NCBI RefSeq assembly: GCF_030651835.1
Contig: NZ_JAUSBX010000087.1
Coordinates: 92,860-156,859, forward strand
DNA length: 64,000 nucleotides
Direction: 5' to 3'
DNA from: Methylicorpusculum sp.
GTDB lineage: Bacteria; Pseudomonadota; Gammaproteobacteria; Methylococcales; Methylomonadaceae
The notes beneath the pieces were generated by a model. That model saw only the letters and a list, made by a program, of their open reading frames with translations. It did no database searches and was not told where the DNA came from. The position numbers were made by a program, and so were the translations under genes. This document shows positions 1 to 9,110 of this stretch, piece after piece (within the stretch, counting starts at the first letter, position 1; every line of letters begins with the position of its first letter).

Positions 1-83
1 GCGTAGATCTAATTTACTTCGCGATTTTTATCCTGCTGTTTTTGATACTCAGCATCCGCAATCTGGATAACGAGCGCCTGTAA
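1..83 (+). CDS. C-terminal end of an ABC transporter permease (GldF-like), partial
   Basis: An open frame enters from the left edge and stops at 81-83. The 26 visible residues are one hydrophobic segment (IYFAIFILLFLILSI) and a short charged tail, as expected for the last membrane helix of an ABC permease. It stops 2 bases before the GldG-like gene, so the two are co-transcribed. The assignment rests mostly on that neighbour, because gldF-type permeases usually precede gldG-type genes. The upstream part lies outside the window. Confidence 0.6.
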   Translation, partial: VDLIYFAIFILLFLILSIRNLDNERL

Positions 84-85
84 AC

Positions 86-1432
86 ATGAAACTGAGCCGC
101 TCTATCCACCGCAAATTACGCATCAAAAACAGTCTGATCACGTGTCTGCTGATTTCACTGCTGGCTGGTTTGGCCTGGTTCAGCACCCAGTTTAATGCGC
201 AGTGGGACATCACCGTCAATGCTGTCAACACGCTGTCGCCCGCCACGCAAAATGTGCTGAATTCATTGCACAGCCCTGTCAAAATAAGCGCTTATATCAA
301 AAGAGATCCTTCGCTGCGCGCTCAGATCGCCCAACTTGTCGCGCGTTATACCGATTATAAACCGGACCTGACGCTCAGCTTCATTGACCCGGATTCCAAT
401 CCGAACCAAGCGCGTGAATTAAACATTGCATCGACCGGCACGCTGTTTGTCGACTATCAAGATCGACGCGAACGCATTAACTATCTTGATGAATCAACCT
501 TAACCAATGCACTCACGCAACTGGCCTATGGCAATGATCGCTGGATCAGCGTTTTAACCGGTCATGGCGAGCGCGCCATAGACGGCCGTGCCAATTTCGA
601 TTGGGGTCAATTCGGGCAAGAACTGACCAAGCGCAACATCAAAGCACAGACATTGAATCTGGCTGAAATGCCAGCCATCCCCGATAACGCTCAATTGCTC
701 ATCTTGGCCAGTCCTACCGTCAAGCTGTTGCCCGGTGAAATCAACATTATCAAGCAGTTTCTCGATCAAGGCGGCCATTTTCTCTGGTTATATGATCCTG
801 ACAGCGCCGGCCAACCCGAATTGGAAAGCTATCTGGGAATCACCCGACTGCCCGGCACCGTCATGGACACCCAAGCGTTGCTCTATGGAGTCAACGATGC
901 TTCATTTGTCCTGATTGGCCGCTATCCGCCTCATCCACTGACGCAAAACTTTCAGTTAATGACCCTTTTTCCTCAAAGCGCAGCGCTGGAGAGTCAAAAT
1001 TCCACTGTATTTGATACTCAGGCATGGCTACAAAGTTCTGAAAAGTCATGGACAGAAACCGGTAGCCTGAGTGCCGATGCTGTTTTCAACGCGGGAGATC
1101 TTGAAAAACTGGGCCCCTTGGCAATTGCCTATGCCTTGAAACGTGAAATAGAAGGCCGTAAAGAACAACGCATTCTGGTGATGGGTGATGGCGATTTTAT
1201 TGCCAATGCTTTTATCGGCAATGTCGGCAATGCTGACCTGGGCCTTAGGATCATCAACTGGTTAACCGGCGATGACCGCATGGTCGCCATCCCTATCAAA
1301 AAAGCACCGGATAAAGAACTGCTGTTGCCTCCGGTTGCCGTCGCCGTGATGGGTTTTGGCTTTTTGCTGATCATTCCGGCCGTATTGATCATTAGCGGTC
1401 TACTGATCTGGCGTAAGCGTAAACGCCGCTAA
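86..1432 (+). CDS. GldG-family ABC-type auxiliary membrane protein
   Basis: The 448-residue protein has an N-terminal membrane helix (about residues 16-34), a long extracytoplasmic GldG-type domain, and a C-terminal helix (about 418-440) before a basic tail, WRKRKRR. GldG-like proteins work with a GldF permease and GldA ATPase. In Bacteroidetes these are linked to gliding, and in Proteobacteria the substrate is unknown. The start lies 2 bases after the permease stop. No gliding role should be read into the family name here. The family call is reasonably sure and the function is not. Confidence 0.8.
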   Translation: MKLSRSIHRKLRIKNSLITCLLISLLAGLAWFSTQFNAQWDITVNAVNTLSPATQNVLNSLHSPVKISAYIKRDPSLRAQIAQLVARYTDYKPDLTLSFIDPDSNPNQARELNIASTGTLFVDYQDRRERINYLDESTLTNALTQLAYGNDRWISVLTGHGERAIDGRANFDWGQFGQELTKRNIKAQTLNLAEMPAIPDNAQLLILASPTVKLLPGEINIIKQFLDQGGHFLWLYDPDSAGQPELESYLGITRLPGTVMDTQALLYGVNDASFVLIGRYPPHPLTQNFQLMTLFPQSAALESQNSTVFDTQAWLQSSEKSWTETGSLSADAVFNAGDLEKLGPLAIAYALKREIEGRKEQRILVMGDGDFIANAFIGNVGNADLGLRIINWLTGDDRMVAIPIKKAPDKELLLPPVAVAVMGFGFLLIIPAVLIISGLLIWRKRKRR

Positions 1433-1487
1433 CGGATTGTTTACTACTCACTCCCCATTTTATTGTTCCTCAAAAAAAGACCTTGCC

Positions 1488-2303
1488 ATGCCTGAATTAC
1501 CGGAAGTTGAAACAACACGACGTGGAATCCAATCCCATTTGGAAGGCAACGTCATTCAATCGGTTTGCGTCAGAGAATCACGTTTTCGCTGGCCGGTCAC
1601 CGATGATCTACAACACATTTTGCCGGGACTGACCATCACGCATATAGCCAGAAGAGGCAAATACCTGCTGCTGAACACGGCATCGGGAACCTTGATCATT
1701 CATCTGGGCATGTCAGGCAGCCTGAGAATTGTGACGAACGGCATACCGCCCCAAAAACATGACCATATCGATTTTATATTCGCAGGCAACCTGCTGCTAA
1801 GGTTTAATGACCCGCGCCGGTTTGGGGCTGTGTTATGGACCGAGAAACCGGTTAATGAACATCCCTTGTTAAAAGATCTGGGGCCGGAACCGCTGGAAAG
1901 TGAATTTAACGGCGAACATCTTTATCATCAGTCGAAAAATAAAAGTCTGGCGGCAAAATCCTTCATCATGGACAGCCATACCGTCGTCGGGGTCGGAAAT
2001 ATTTACGCGAATGAGGCATTATTCATGGCCGGCATAAAGCCTACCCGCGCCGCGGGAAAGATCAGCCTGACCCGCTACCGCCACTTGGCCGATTGCATTC
2101 GGCTGGTACTGCAAAATGCTATTTCGCAGGGCGGCACCACCTTGAGAGACTTTGTCAATGAGGACGGAAAACCGGGCTATTTCAAGCAGCAGTTGAAAGT
2201 TTACGGACGGGGTGGTGAACCTTGCACGCTGTGTTTAAGTCCGCTCACCGAGATAAGAATCAGTAATCGAACCACTGTCTTCTGCAGTCATTGCCAGACA
2301 TAA
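1488..2303 (+). CDS. mutM: Formamidopyrimidine-DNA glycosylase
   Basis: MutM (Fpg) removes oxidised purines such as 8-oxoguanine and nicks the abasic site. I chose the ATG at 1488 because the mature enzyme must begin with Pro as its N-terminal nucleophile and the protein starts MPELPEVETTRRG. A longer frame from 1437 would bury that proline. The 271-residue length is normal. The C-terminus carries the zinc finger with paired CxxC motifs (CTLC and CSHC) about 16 residues apart. MGNIY-type helix-two-turn-helix residues appear as VGVGNIYANE. It follows the GldG-like gene and converges on rsfS. Confidence 0.97.
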   Translation: MPELPEVETTRRGIQSHLEGNVIQSVCVRESRFRWPVTDDLQHILPGLTITHIARRGKYLLLNTASGTLIIHLGMSGSLRIVTNGIPPQKHDHIDFIFAGNLLLRFNDPRRFGAVLWTEKPVNEHPLLKDLGPEPLESEFNGEHLYHQSKNKSLAAKSFIMDSHTVVGVGNIYANEALFMAGIKPTRAAGKISLTRYRHLADCIRLVLQNAISQGGTTLRDFVNEDGKPGYFKQQLKVYGRGGEPCTLCLSPLTEIRISNRTTVFCSHCQT

Positions 2304-2400
2304 GCGGCTTTTCGATGTCAACTGAGAACTTCCCGAAACGCCGAGTTTATACCCGGCACCGGGAACTTGTATGGCTTATTGGTTAAAGCGTTGGATCCAA

Positions 2401-2757
2401 TCAATCCTGCAAGGCATTAACCGCTTCTGCTTTATGCTCAATTGACCATAATTTTTCCAATTGATAGAACTGTCTAGCTTGATCGGTCATGACGTGCACG
2501 ATCACATCTCCCAAATCCAGCAAGACCCAGTCCGACCCCAATCCGCCTTCCTGGCCCAACGGTTTATAGCCTTTTTCATTCAATTCGGCCACGACATAAT
2601 CGACCAGAGATTTCAGGTGTCGATCGGAGGTACCGGTGGCCAAGACCATATAATCGGTGACAGAGGTTTTGCCTCGCACATCGATTACGGTAATGTTGTG
2701 TCCTTTGCGTTCATCCAAAACTTTCTGGACGATCTGTAATATTTCTTCTGGTTGCAT
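2401..2757 (-). CDS. rsfS: Ribosomal silencing factor RsfS
   Basis: RsfS binds ribosomal protein uL14 and blocks joining of the 30S and 50S subunits when nutrients are short. The 118-residue length is typical. The family core is clear: TDYMVLATGTSDRH in the middle, then the EGGLGSDWVLLDLGDVIVHV strand region. It lies 25 bases downstream of nadD on the same strand. The nadD-rsfS pair is conserved in many bacteria, and here proA leads the unit. Confidence 0.97.
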   Translation of the reverse strand: MQPEEILQIVQKVLDERKGHNITVIDVRGKTSVTDYMVLATGTSDRHLKSLVDYVVAELNEKGYKPLGQEGGLGSDWVLLDLGDVIVHVMTDQARQFYQLEKLWSIEHKAEAVNALQD

Positions 2758-2782
2758 TCAATTTCCTATGAGAGTGCGCTGA

Positions 2783-3406
2783 TTAGCGCCGATAAAGTTG
2801 ATTTTGATCAATATAGTTTATGACGGCGTCGGGTAATAAAAATCCCGGATTGCGCCCTTCGGCTACCATCTGCCTGATCGCTGTCGCTGAAATATCAAGT
2901 AGTGTGACACGCTGGAAAAATAAAGATCCGCAGGCCGTGTCTTTTAGTTTTTGTATCGAGTCGGTGTAACGCTGTTTTAAAACCTCATTCAGCTCGGCGT
3001 AACCCGAGCCAGGTCGGGTCATTACGACCACATGGGCATAATCAAACAATGCCTGCCAACGGTACCATTGACAAAGGTGCTCAAAAGCATCGCTACCTAT
3101 AAAAAGCAGTAACGGCCTGTCCGCAGCCAGCGTCTCACGCAAAGAGGCCAGCGTGTCGACCATATAAGAAGGCCCGCCTCGGTCGATTTCGCGGGTATCG
3201 ACCGTCATTCCGGACTGCCCTGCCAATGCGAGTTCCAGCATTCTGACCCGCATGTCCGCGGCCACGGAAGGCTCATCACGGTGCGCAGGAATAAAACAGG
3301 GAATCAGACGAATTTCATCCAGTTTGAATAGCTCTTTAACTTCCAGGGCTGTCCGCAAATGGCCGAAATGCACGGGATCAAATGTCCCGCCGTAAACACC
3401 TAACAT
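2783..3406 (-). CDS. nadD: Nicotinate-nucleotide adenylyltransferase
   Basis: NadD joins nicotinate mononucleotide to AMP, making deamido-NAD in the NAD pathway. The nucleotidyltransferase signature GGTFDPVHFGHLR is at residues 6-18. The C-terminal ISATAIRQ corresponds to the ISSTxIR motif that binds ATP. Length (207 residues) is normal. The start codon follows the proA stop without a gap (3407/3406), so translation is probably coupled to proA. Confidence 0.97.
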   Translation of the reverse strand: MLGVYGGTFDPVHFGHLRTALEVKELFKLDEIRLIPCFIPAHRDEPSVAADMRVRMLELALAGQSGMTVDTREIDRGGPSYMVDTLASLRETLAADRPLLLFIGSDAFEHLCQWYRWQALFDYAHVVVMTRPGSGYAELNEVLKQRYTDSIQKLKDTACGSLFFQRVTLLDISATAIRQMVAEGRNPGFLLPDAVINYIDQNQLYRR

Positions 3407-4672
3407 CTATTCGCGTATATGACCATCACCCAGAACAACGTATTTGAGTGTCGTCAGGCCTTTAAGCCCAACCGGGCCCCGGGCATGTAATTTGTCGGTA
3501 CTGATACCGATCTCAGCGCCCAAGCCGTATTCAAACCCATCGGCAAAACGCGTGGACGCGTTGACCATTACGGAGCTTGAATCGACTTCGCGTAAAAAAC
3601 GTCGGGCCAGCGTATAATTTTCGGTGACGATAGCATCCGTGTGGGCCGAACCGTAGCGATGAATATGGTCAATCGCATCATCGATATCCGCCACCACCTT
3701 GATTGACAAAATTGGCGCCAGGTATTCGGTAGACCAATCTTCTTCGGTCGCTCTTAAACAGGGTGTAATAATCGAGCAGGTTTTAAGACAGCCGCGTAAC
3801 TCCACGCCTTTTTCCCGGTAAATGGCGGCTAGCTTAGGCAATAAAGTAACGGCAATACCTTTTGCAATCAGCAAGGTTTCCATTGCATTACAAACGCCAT
3901 AACGGTGAGTTTTTGCGTTGACGGCAATAGCCAAAGCCTTTTCATGATCAGCGGTATTGTCGATGTAGACATGGCAAATGCCGTCCAGATGCTTGATAAC
4001 CGGAATCGTCGCTTCTTTGGTAATGCGTTCGATCAAACTTTTACCGCCACGAGGCACGATGACATCAACAAAGTCGGACATCGTGATCAATTCGCCCACA
4101 GCAGCCCTATCGATGGTTTCCACCACCTGCACCGCAGTAGCAGGCAGACCGGCAGCCTCCAATCCTTTGCTGATACACGAGGAGATGGCTTTATTGGAAT
4201 GAATAGATTCGGAACCGCCTCTTAGAATGCATGCATTACCGGATTTGAGGCACAACGCGGCGGCATCGACCGTCACATTGGGGCGAGATTCATAAACGAT
4301 GCCGATTACCCCCAAAGGCACCCGCATTTGTCCCACCTGAATACCACTGGGTCTGTAGGTCAGATCGGTGATTTCTCCGACAGGATCCGCCAACGCGGCC
4401 ACTTGCTTTAACCCTTCGACCATTGACTTAATCCCTGAAGCCTTGAATTCCAGCCTGTCCAGCAAAGCCGAATCCAGTCCGCTATCCCTGCCTTTTTGTA
4501 CGTCTTTGAGATTTTCCTCAATCAGCCAATCAGCATGCGTTTCGAGCATCTCTGCAATCTTCAACAAAGCCTCATTCTTCTTACCGCTGTCGGCGCGACT
4601 GATTTCTCTACCCGCTTTTCTGGCCTCACGCCCAAGGTTAAGCATGTATTCTTTGGTATTCACGTCGCTCAC
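3407..4672 (-). CDS. proA: Gamma-glutamyl phosphate reductase
   Basis: ProA makes glutamate-5-semialdehyde from gamma-glutamyl phosphate with NADPH, the second step of proline synthesis. The 421-residue protein belongs to the aldehyde dehydrogenase superfamily. The catalytic cysteine is Cys261 in the stretch [12 protein letters not shown]. It heads the proA-nadD-rsfS unit. No proB is nearby. A miniature transposon copy (4744-4889) lies in the short divergent region between this gene and the DUF3465 gene, so it sits in or next to the proA promoter. Confidence 0.97.
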   Translation of the reverse strand: MSDVNTKEYMLNLGREARKAGREISRADSGKKNEALLKIAEMLETHADWLIEENLKDVQKGRDSGLDSALLDRLEFKASGIKSMVEGLKQVAALADPVGEITDLTYRPSGIQVGQMRVPLGVIGIVYESRPNVTVDAAALCLKSGNACILRGGSESIHSNKAISSCISKGLEAAGLPATAVQVVETIDRAAVGELITMSDFVDVIVPRGGKSLIERITKEATIPVIKHLDGICHVYIDNTADHEKALAIAVNAKTHRYGVCNAMETLLIAKGIAVTLLPKLAAIYREKGVELRGCLKTCSIITPCLRATEEDWSTEYLAPILSIKVVADIDDAIDHIHRYGSAHTDAIVTENYTLARRFLREVDSSSVMVNASTRFADGFEYGLGAEIGISTDKLHARGPVGLKGLTTLKYVVLGDGHIRE

Positions 4673-4743
4673 TCTTATACTTAAATAGTCGCGGCATTAT
4701 ATCGGCAGAAGGCAATCTTTAACAGCACAAGACGCTGAACCAG

Positions 4744-4889
4744 CAGCAATTCTCAATTTGAAAGGAAAAAAGGCTGGGGGAAGTTTTTCGAGGATGTCGG
4801 CAGCAGGGATGCAGCAGACAAGCCCCCTGGAAGGGTTTACGGCGATCCTCGAAAGGCTTTTTCCAGCCCAAAAGGAGCTGGAATTGCTG
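4744..4889 (+). mobile_element. Miniature inverted-repeat element, family A, copy 1
   Basis: This 146-bp element begins CAGCAATTCTCAATTTGA and ends GAATTGCTG. It is flanked by an exact 9-bp direct repeat, CTGAACCAG, at 4735-4743 and 4890-4898, which reads as a target-site duplication. Inside is a long foldback whose centre contains GTCGGCAGCAGGGATG. It has no coding capacity of its own. Five related copies occur in the window. It sits between the divergent proA and DUF3465 genes. A 78-codon frame across it is an artefact. Confidence 0.9.
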
Positions 4890-4940
4890 CTGAACCAGGA
4901 TCTATCCCCGTTATTCATTAAAACTTGAGTCAAGCACCCT

Positions 4941-5378
4941 ATGAAAAAACTGATTTACCTCGCGGTTCTTGCCGCCCTGATATTCGGCGCCCTGGAACAA
5001 AAAGGCAGCTTTATCCCCAACAGTGCGATGGAATCGCTCAATGGCGACAACATCGAGCTTGAAAGCGCGTTCTCAAACAGGCAAAGCAATATTCAAGTTC
5101 AAGGAGAAGGTCTGGTAACCCGACTCTTGCCTGACGACCTTAAGGGTTCAAGACACCAGCGTTTCATTCTGCAGATCAATGATCACCAAACCCTCTTGAT
5201 AGCGCACAATATCGATCTTGCACCCAAAATCCATGATTTAAAAGAAGGGGATACCGTAGCGTTTTACGGCGAATACGAATGGAATTCAAAAGGGGGCGTC
5301 CTTCACTGGACGCACCATGACCCAAGAGGCCGGCACAGCTCGGGATGGTTAAAACACCAGGGACAGACTTATCAATGA
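4941..5378 (+). CDS. DUF3465 family exported protein
   Basis: This small protein (145 residues) has an N-terminal signal-like segment (residues 1-18, KKLIYLAVLAALIFGAL). The body matches DUF3465 as I remember it: a beta-rich stretch with RHQRFIL, AHNIDLAPKI, GDTVAFYGEYEWN and a histidine-rich end, HWTHHDPRGRH. The function of the family is not known. It is probably periplasmic. It is divergent from proA, with a miniature element in the shared upstream region. Confidence 0.8.
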   Translation: MKKLIYLAVLAALIFGALEQKGSFIPNSAMESLNGDNIELESAFSNRQSNIQVQGEGLVTRLLPDDLKGSRHQRFILQINDHQTLLIAHNIDLAPKIHDLKEGDTVAFYGEYEWNSKGGVLHWTHHDPRGRHSSGWLKHQGQTYQ

Positions 5379-5469
5379 TGCAGACTCAGTCATCATTTGA
5401 ATCTCGTAACTACTCGCATGCGCCTATTAGAAGTTAAAACTAGGAATTGCAGTCTCTGTCTATCGATAC

Positions 5470-5498
5470 AGGACCCATAGCTATTAAAACGTTATAAT
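5470..5498 (+). promoter_or_regulatory. Candidate sigma-70 promoter of the UbiB-family gene
   Basis: A perfect TATAAT at 5493-5498 lies 35 bases before the start codon at 5533. The -35 position, 17 bases upstream, is weak (AGGACC at 5470-5475). The upstream DUF3465 gene ends at 5378, so an independent promoter here is reasonable. Confidence 0.4.
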
Positions 5499-5532
5499 CC
5501 GGTTATCGTGAATTCATCGAGAACGCTAAACA

Positions 5533-7194
5533 ATGTTATTGGAAACTTTATCTGTCGCTAGGGATTTTGGCCGTGTGCATGAAATTACTTCAATTCTGAT
5601 CCGTTATGGTTTCGGGGATTTGGTACAAAGGCTGGGCATCGCAGGTATCGTAGAACGCGCGGGACATGTGCTGCATTGGCACGAAATCGATGAATTAACC
5701 ACTATGGAGCCGCCCGAGCGGGTGCGTCGGGTTCTGGAAGAAATGGGGCCGACTTTTGTAAAACTGGGACAAATTTTTGCCACCCGTCCCGACCTGTTTT
5801 CCCCTCCCTGGATTGCCGAATTTGAAAAACTTCAGGATCAGGCACGCCCCGCACCCATTGATAAAATCATGGCGCAACTCAGGGAAGACCTGGGCGCCGA
5901 CCCCGAAACCGTTTTTGCGCTTTTTGACAAAACACCACTGGCTGCCGCCTCCATCGGCCAGGTCCACAAAGCTTTTTTAGAAGACGGCACACCCGTCATT
6001 GTTAAAATTCGCCGCCCCGGCATTCGAGCTGTCGTAGAAGCCGATTTACGCCTGCTGAATCAGTTAGCCGAAATCGCCGCCAAAGAGCTTAAAGATCTTC
6101 GCCGCTATAGTCCGCAGGATATTGTGCGTCAATTTACGCTGTCCATGAGGCGAGAACTGGACCTGGCGATAGAAGGCCGCAATTCCGAGCGAATGCGGAC
6201 TAATTTCCGAAACCATCGGACCATCGTCATACCAAAAGTCTATTGGGAATGGACGTCTGAGCGCGTCAATGTTCAGGAGTTTATTGTCGGCATATCCGGC
6301 CATGACATGAAAGCATTAGATCAGGCCCGCCTGGACCGGAAAAAACTGGCCAAAGCCGGTGCGGATGCTGTGCTGAAAATGATACTGGAAGACGGCTTTT
6401 TTCATGCAGACCCGCACCCTGGCAACTGTTTTTTCCTGGAACAAAACCGGATTGCCTTTATCGATTTCGGCATGGTCGGCAGACTGTCGGAGGAACGCCG
6501 CAATCAAGTGATCAACTTGCTGCACGGACTGGTTGAACGAGATTCCGATCTGGTCGTAAAAATACTGCTGCGCTGGGCTGACAAGTCGTCCAATCATTAC
6601 GACAATCTGATTATGGAAATCGATAACTTTATCGACCAGTACCATGATGTGCCGCTTAAAGACCTGAACATGGGCGAATTACTGATTAATCTGACGACGC
6701 TGTTACGGGATCACCAGCTGAATTTACCGGCAGACTTAACGCTGTTAATCAAAGCCTTTATCACGTTGGAAGGACTCGGCCGCCAACTCGATCCCAATTT
6801 TAATTTGGTCGTTGCTGCAACGCCGTTACTCAAACGGGCCTTTTTGCAGCGCTACAGCCCCGAATTTATAACTCGTAAAGGGCTAAAATCAGTGGCCACT
6901 CTGCTGGAAATGCTATCGGGTCTCCCGCAGGATCTGCATCGTATACTGGAAGATTTAAGACGAGGCGCAGTCAGTGTGCGTTTGGATATCACCCGACCGG
7001 ATTGGCTGGGCAAAGAACTTGATCGCCTGGTCAACCGCCTGTCGGTGAGTCTGGTCACCGCTTCCATGATCATCGGAAGTTCCATCGTCTCAACCGTAGA
7101 AGGCGGAACGTCTTCTTTTATCGGCTTGACCGCTTTTATAGGCGCGCTGTTCGGCGGGCTTTGGCTGCTTTTTTCAATCTGGCGCAGCGGATAA
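5533..7194 (+). CDS. ubiB: UbiB/ABC1/AarF family atypical kinase
   Basis: UbiB-family proteins are atypical kinase-like ATPases needed for ubiquinone synthesis. The family marks are present: the KxGQ motif (Lys77-Gln80), the alanine-rich loop AAASIGQVHKA (about 137-147), the lysine of VIVKIRRPG (Lys158), HADPHPGN (291-298) and the DFG motif (311-313). Two membrane helices close the protein (about 505-550). Length (553) fits. No ubiE or ubiJ is adjacent, which is the usual context of the canonical ubiB. It could therefore be a second family member rather than the dedicated ubiquinone gene. Confidence 0.88.
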   Translation: MLLETLSVARDFGRVHEITSILIRYGFGDLVQRLGIAGIVERAGHVLHWHEIDELTTMEPPERVRRVLEEMGPTFVKLGQIFATRPDLFSPPWIAEFEKLQDQARPAPIDKIMAQLREDLGADPETVFALFDKTPLAAASIGQVHKAFLEDGTPVIVKIRRPGIRAVVEADLRLLNQLAEIAAKELKDLRRYSPQDIVRQFTLSMRRELDLAIEGRNSERMRTNFRNHRTIVIPKVYWEWTSERVNVQEFIVGISGHDMKALDQARLDRKKLAKAGADAVLKMILEDGFFHADPHPGNCFFLEQNRIAFIDFGMVGRLSEERRNQVINLLHGLVERDSDLVVKILLRWADKSSNHYDNLIMEIDNFIDQYHDVPLKDLNMGELLINLTTLLRDHQLNLPADLTLLIKAFITLEGLGRQLDPNFNLVVAATPLLKRAFLQRYSPEFITRKGLKSVATLLEMLSGLPQDLHRILEDLRRGAVSVRLDITRPDWLGKELDRLVNRLSVSLVTASMIIGSSIVSTVEGGTSSFIGLTAFIGALFGGLWLLFSIWRSG

Positions 7195-7197
7195 GCG

Positions 7198-7234
7198 GTT
7201 CTGCCTACAGCCGAAAATAGGCCGCAGGCAGAAC
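7198..7234. terminator. Hairpin between convergent ubiB and fliK
   Basis: GTTCTGCCT (7198-7206) and AGGCAGAAC (7226-7234) form a perfect 9-bp stem just after the ubiB stop and just before the fliK stop. There is no clear T-run, so it could be a bidirectional transcript end with weak intrinsic termination. Confidence 0.5.
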
Positions 7235-7239
7235 AAGCA

Positions 7240-8478
7240 TCAAGCAAAAATACTCAGCAATCCCTGGCTTGCCGAAGCTCTTCCTTGATTTAAGGCCTCA
7301 GTTAAATCCAATCCGCCTTCTGCTTGTTCCGGCCGGCTGTCTGTTTCGCCATAAAGATTGGAGGGATCTTTGTCACCGCCTTGCATCATTTGACCGAAAC
7401 CGGCCGAACGCCCTTGATCGTCCTGTGATTGCTGGGATACAGTCACATCGGCCAGATTTAGCTGTTGACCGCTCATCATTTCTCTCAATCTGGGGATGGC
7501 CGCCTCCAGCGCTTCTCTGACTGAGGCGTGTTGCGCTGAAAAAGTGATAGTCGCCTGGTCCTGATTCATGTCGATCCGAATACGCACAGGGCCTAAGTGC
7601 TGAGGATTAAGATTGAGTTCAGCCGCCGATAAGGAGCGATTATTCATCCAGACAATACGATCACCCAATTCACTGGACCATTCAGGATCAGCAAAGTTTT
7701 TAGACATGGCGGGCACATCGGTCTTAAGAATATTGGGGGTTTTATTATCAATTGAAAATTGCCTGTGTAAATGTGCAGTATCGATGGGCGATTTGGGTAC
7801 GGTTTTTTCATTTCCGGCACCGTCACTGTCGCTCATTTTTTTATCAGTGGCCTCTGCACTTAATGCTGTCTTTGTCTCAGCTGCCGCCTTATCTTCGGCG
7901 GTTGCTGCATCAGCCGAAGAAAGCTTCAGATTCCCGGTCAGCACAGGCGCTTCGGTTTCTGTTTTAACCGGAGCGGCATCAATCATTTGACGCAGAGCAG
8001 GTAATTCAGGGTTATTCAGAACCGGATTCATTTGAGGCGTGACTTCCAGCAGGGGGCCGGCGAGATTATAAGGCTCAGCGTCTGTTTCATCGAGAACCTG
8101 ATTCAGATCAGACGCCTCGATCAGAGCTTCGGATTTTTCCGTCATTGCCGTTGCCGCCTGTATATGTTCAAGGACTTCTTTTAGCGCTGAAAGGGTTTCT
8201 TCCAGATTGATTTCGCTTTCCGGTGCCTCGGCAAGCGACCCAAGCGGCAATTGATTTCCCGGCAAACCGGCAAATTCTTGCACAGTCTGACCGGCAGCCA
8301 ATTCTTCAGGCGTCAGGGTCGACGCGTTAATGGCCTGCGTCAGCTTGCTCAGTTCAGCCATCAGAGAATCGGCAAAGGCGCTGCCTGTTAATCCTGAATC
8401 AGCAAGCGCTTGATCCAAGGTCGCAAACCCTAGATCGGCCGGCACCTGAGGGGTGAGTGGTATATTCTGAATATTCAT
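7240..8478 (-). CDS. fliK: Flagellar hook-length control protein
   Basis: FliK measures hook length and switches export specificity from hook to filament. The C-terminal Flg_hook domain is clear (about residues 270-360): LNLNPQHLGPVRIRI followed by the SVREALEAAIPRLREMM region. The N-terminal two thirds is low-complexity and rich in Ala, Glu and Thr, as usual. I chose the ATG at 8478 (MNIQNIP), because AGGAG lies 10 bases upstream. An upstream in-frame ATG at 8550 has no such site. This is the last gene of the fliE-to-fliK block. Confidence 0.93.
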   Translation of the reverse strand: MNIQNIPLTPQVPADLGFATLDQALADSGLTGSAFADSLMAELSKLTQAINASTLTPEELAAGQTVQEFAGLPGNQLPLGSLAEAPESEINLEETLSALKEVLEHIQAATAMTEKSEALIEASDLNQVLDETDAEPYNLAGPLLEVTPQMNPVLNNPELPALRQMIDAAPVKTETEAPVLTGNLKLSSADAATAEDKAAAETKTALSAEATDKKMSDSDGAGNEKTVPKSPIDTAHLHRQFSIDNKTPNILKTDVPAMSKNFADPEWSSELGDRIVWMNNRSLSAAELNLNPQHLGPVRIRIDMNQDQATITFSAQHASVREALEAAIPRLREMMSGQQLNLADVTVSQQSQDDQGRSAGFGQMMQGGDKDPSNLYGETDSRPEQAEGGLDLTEALNQGRASASQGLLSIFA

Positions 8479-8605
8479 TTTCTTAACTCCTGATTCGCCT
8501 GTTGACGCCGCATTGATTCTATCAACACCCTCAACAGTACAGTACATCAATCCCTAGACATTATTAATGACGAACAGGCAACAGACCGCCTTTATCATTG
8601 ATTTC

Positions 8606-8633
8606 AGCTGAAAAATCCAAAGGATTTTCAGCT
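8606..8633. terminator. Hairpin between fliJ and fliK
   Basis: AGCTGAAAAATCC, a short AAA loop, then GGATTTTCAGCT form a strong stem at 8606-8633. On the plus strand it is followed by TTTT. The flagellar genes run on the minus strand, where no T-run follows. It may separate or process the fliJ and fliK transcripts, which lie in a 168-bp gap. Confidence 0.5.
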
Positions 8634-8646
8634 TTTCCATCATACT

Positions 8647-9096
8647 CTAAGCATTTCTTGTGCCACCGCGCCGCCCGCTTGACACTCTATCATCCTGCTC
8701 AAGTTGCTCACGCTTATCCTCTTCCTTTGATTCCATTTTTAACGCTTTATCACTGATTTTCTCAAGGTTTTCAGTCCGATTATGCAGATTAAGCCAGTTA
8801 TGCCTTGCTCTGGAAACCTCGACCTCCAGTTGCGTGAGCGCTTGCTCCTGACCCTGAATTGCCTTGTCCAGCTTTTCAATAAAACTTCTAAACTCCAGCA
8901 TTTGGCCTATCCTGGCCCCGGTTGAACAATGAAGATCAAACTTTGCTATGGTTTCCAACCTGTAATTTTTAAGCCCATCAATCTGCTCCTGCAATACAAT
9001 TTGTTTTTGCTGAATGCGGCCAAATGCTTCCAGGGCTTTTTTTTCCTGATCCGCATTCAGATCAACGATAAGTTTTAAGCGGTCGGATTTTTTCAC
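8647..9096 (-). CDS. fliJ: Flagellar export chaperone FliJ
   Basis: FliJ is a soluble coiled-coil protein that contacts the FliI ATPase ring and the FlhA gate. At 149 residues it has the expected size. It is almost wholly helical and charged, with a Gln-rich coiled-coil (about 20-120) and a basic C-terminus. Its sequence is poorly conserved in general. The call relies on size, coiled-coil character and position directly after fliI, 14 bases from its stop. Confidence 0.9.
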   Translation of the reverse strand: MKKSDRLKLIVDLNADQEKKALEAFGRIQQKQIVLQEQIDGLKNYRLETIAKFDLHCSTGARIGQMLEFRSFIEKLDKAIQGQEQALTQLEVEVSRARHNWLNLHNRTENLEKISDKALKMESKEEDKREQLEQDDRVSSGRRGGTRNA

Positions 9097-9110
9097 GGTT
9101 ATCCACCTGT

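Noticed and set aside
86..1432. Gliding motility function for the GldG-like protein
   Set aside because: The family name comes from Bacteroidetes. This genome has a flagellar system, and GldG-like proteins in Proteobacteria have other, unknown roles.
4697..4933. 78-codon minus-strand frame between proA and the DUF3465 gene
   Set aside because: It runs through the family A element. Similar frames occur in other copies, and there is no ribosome site or family match.
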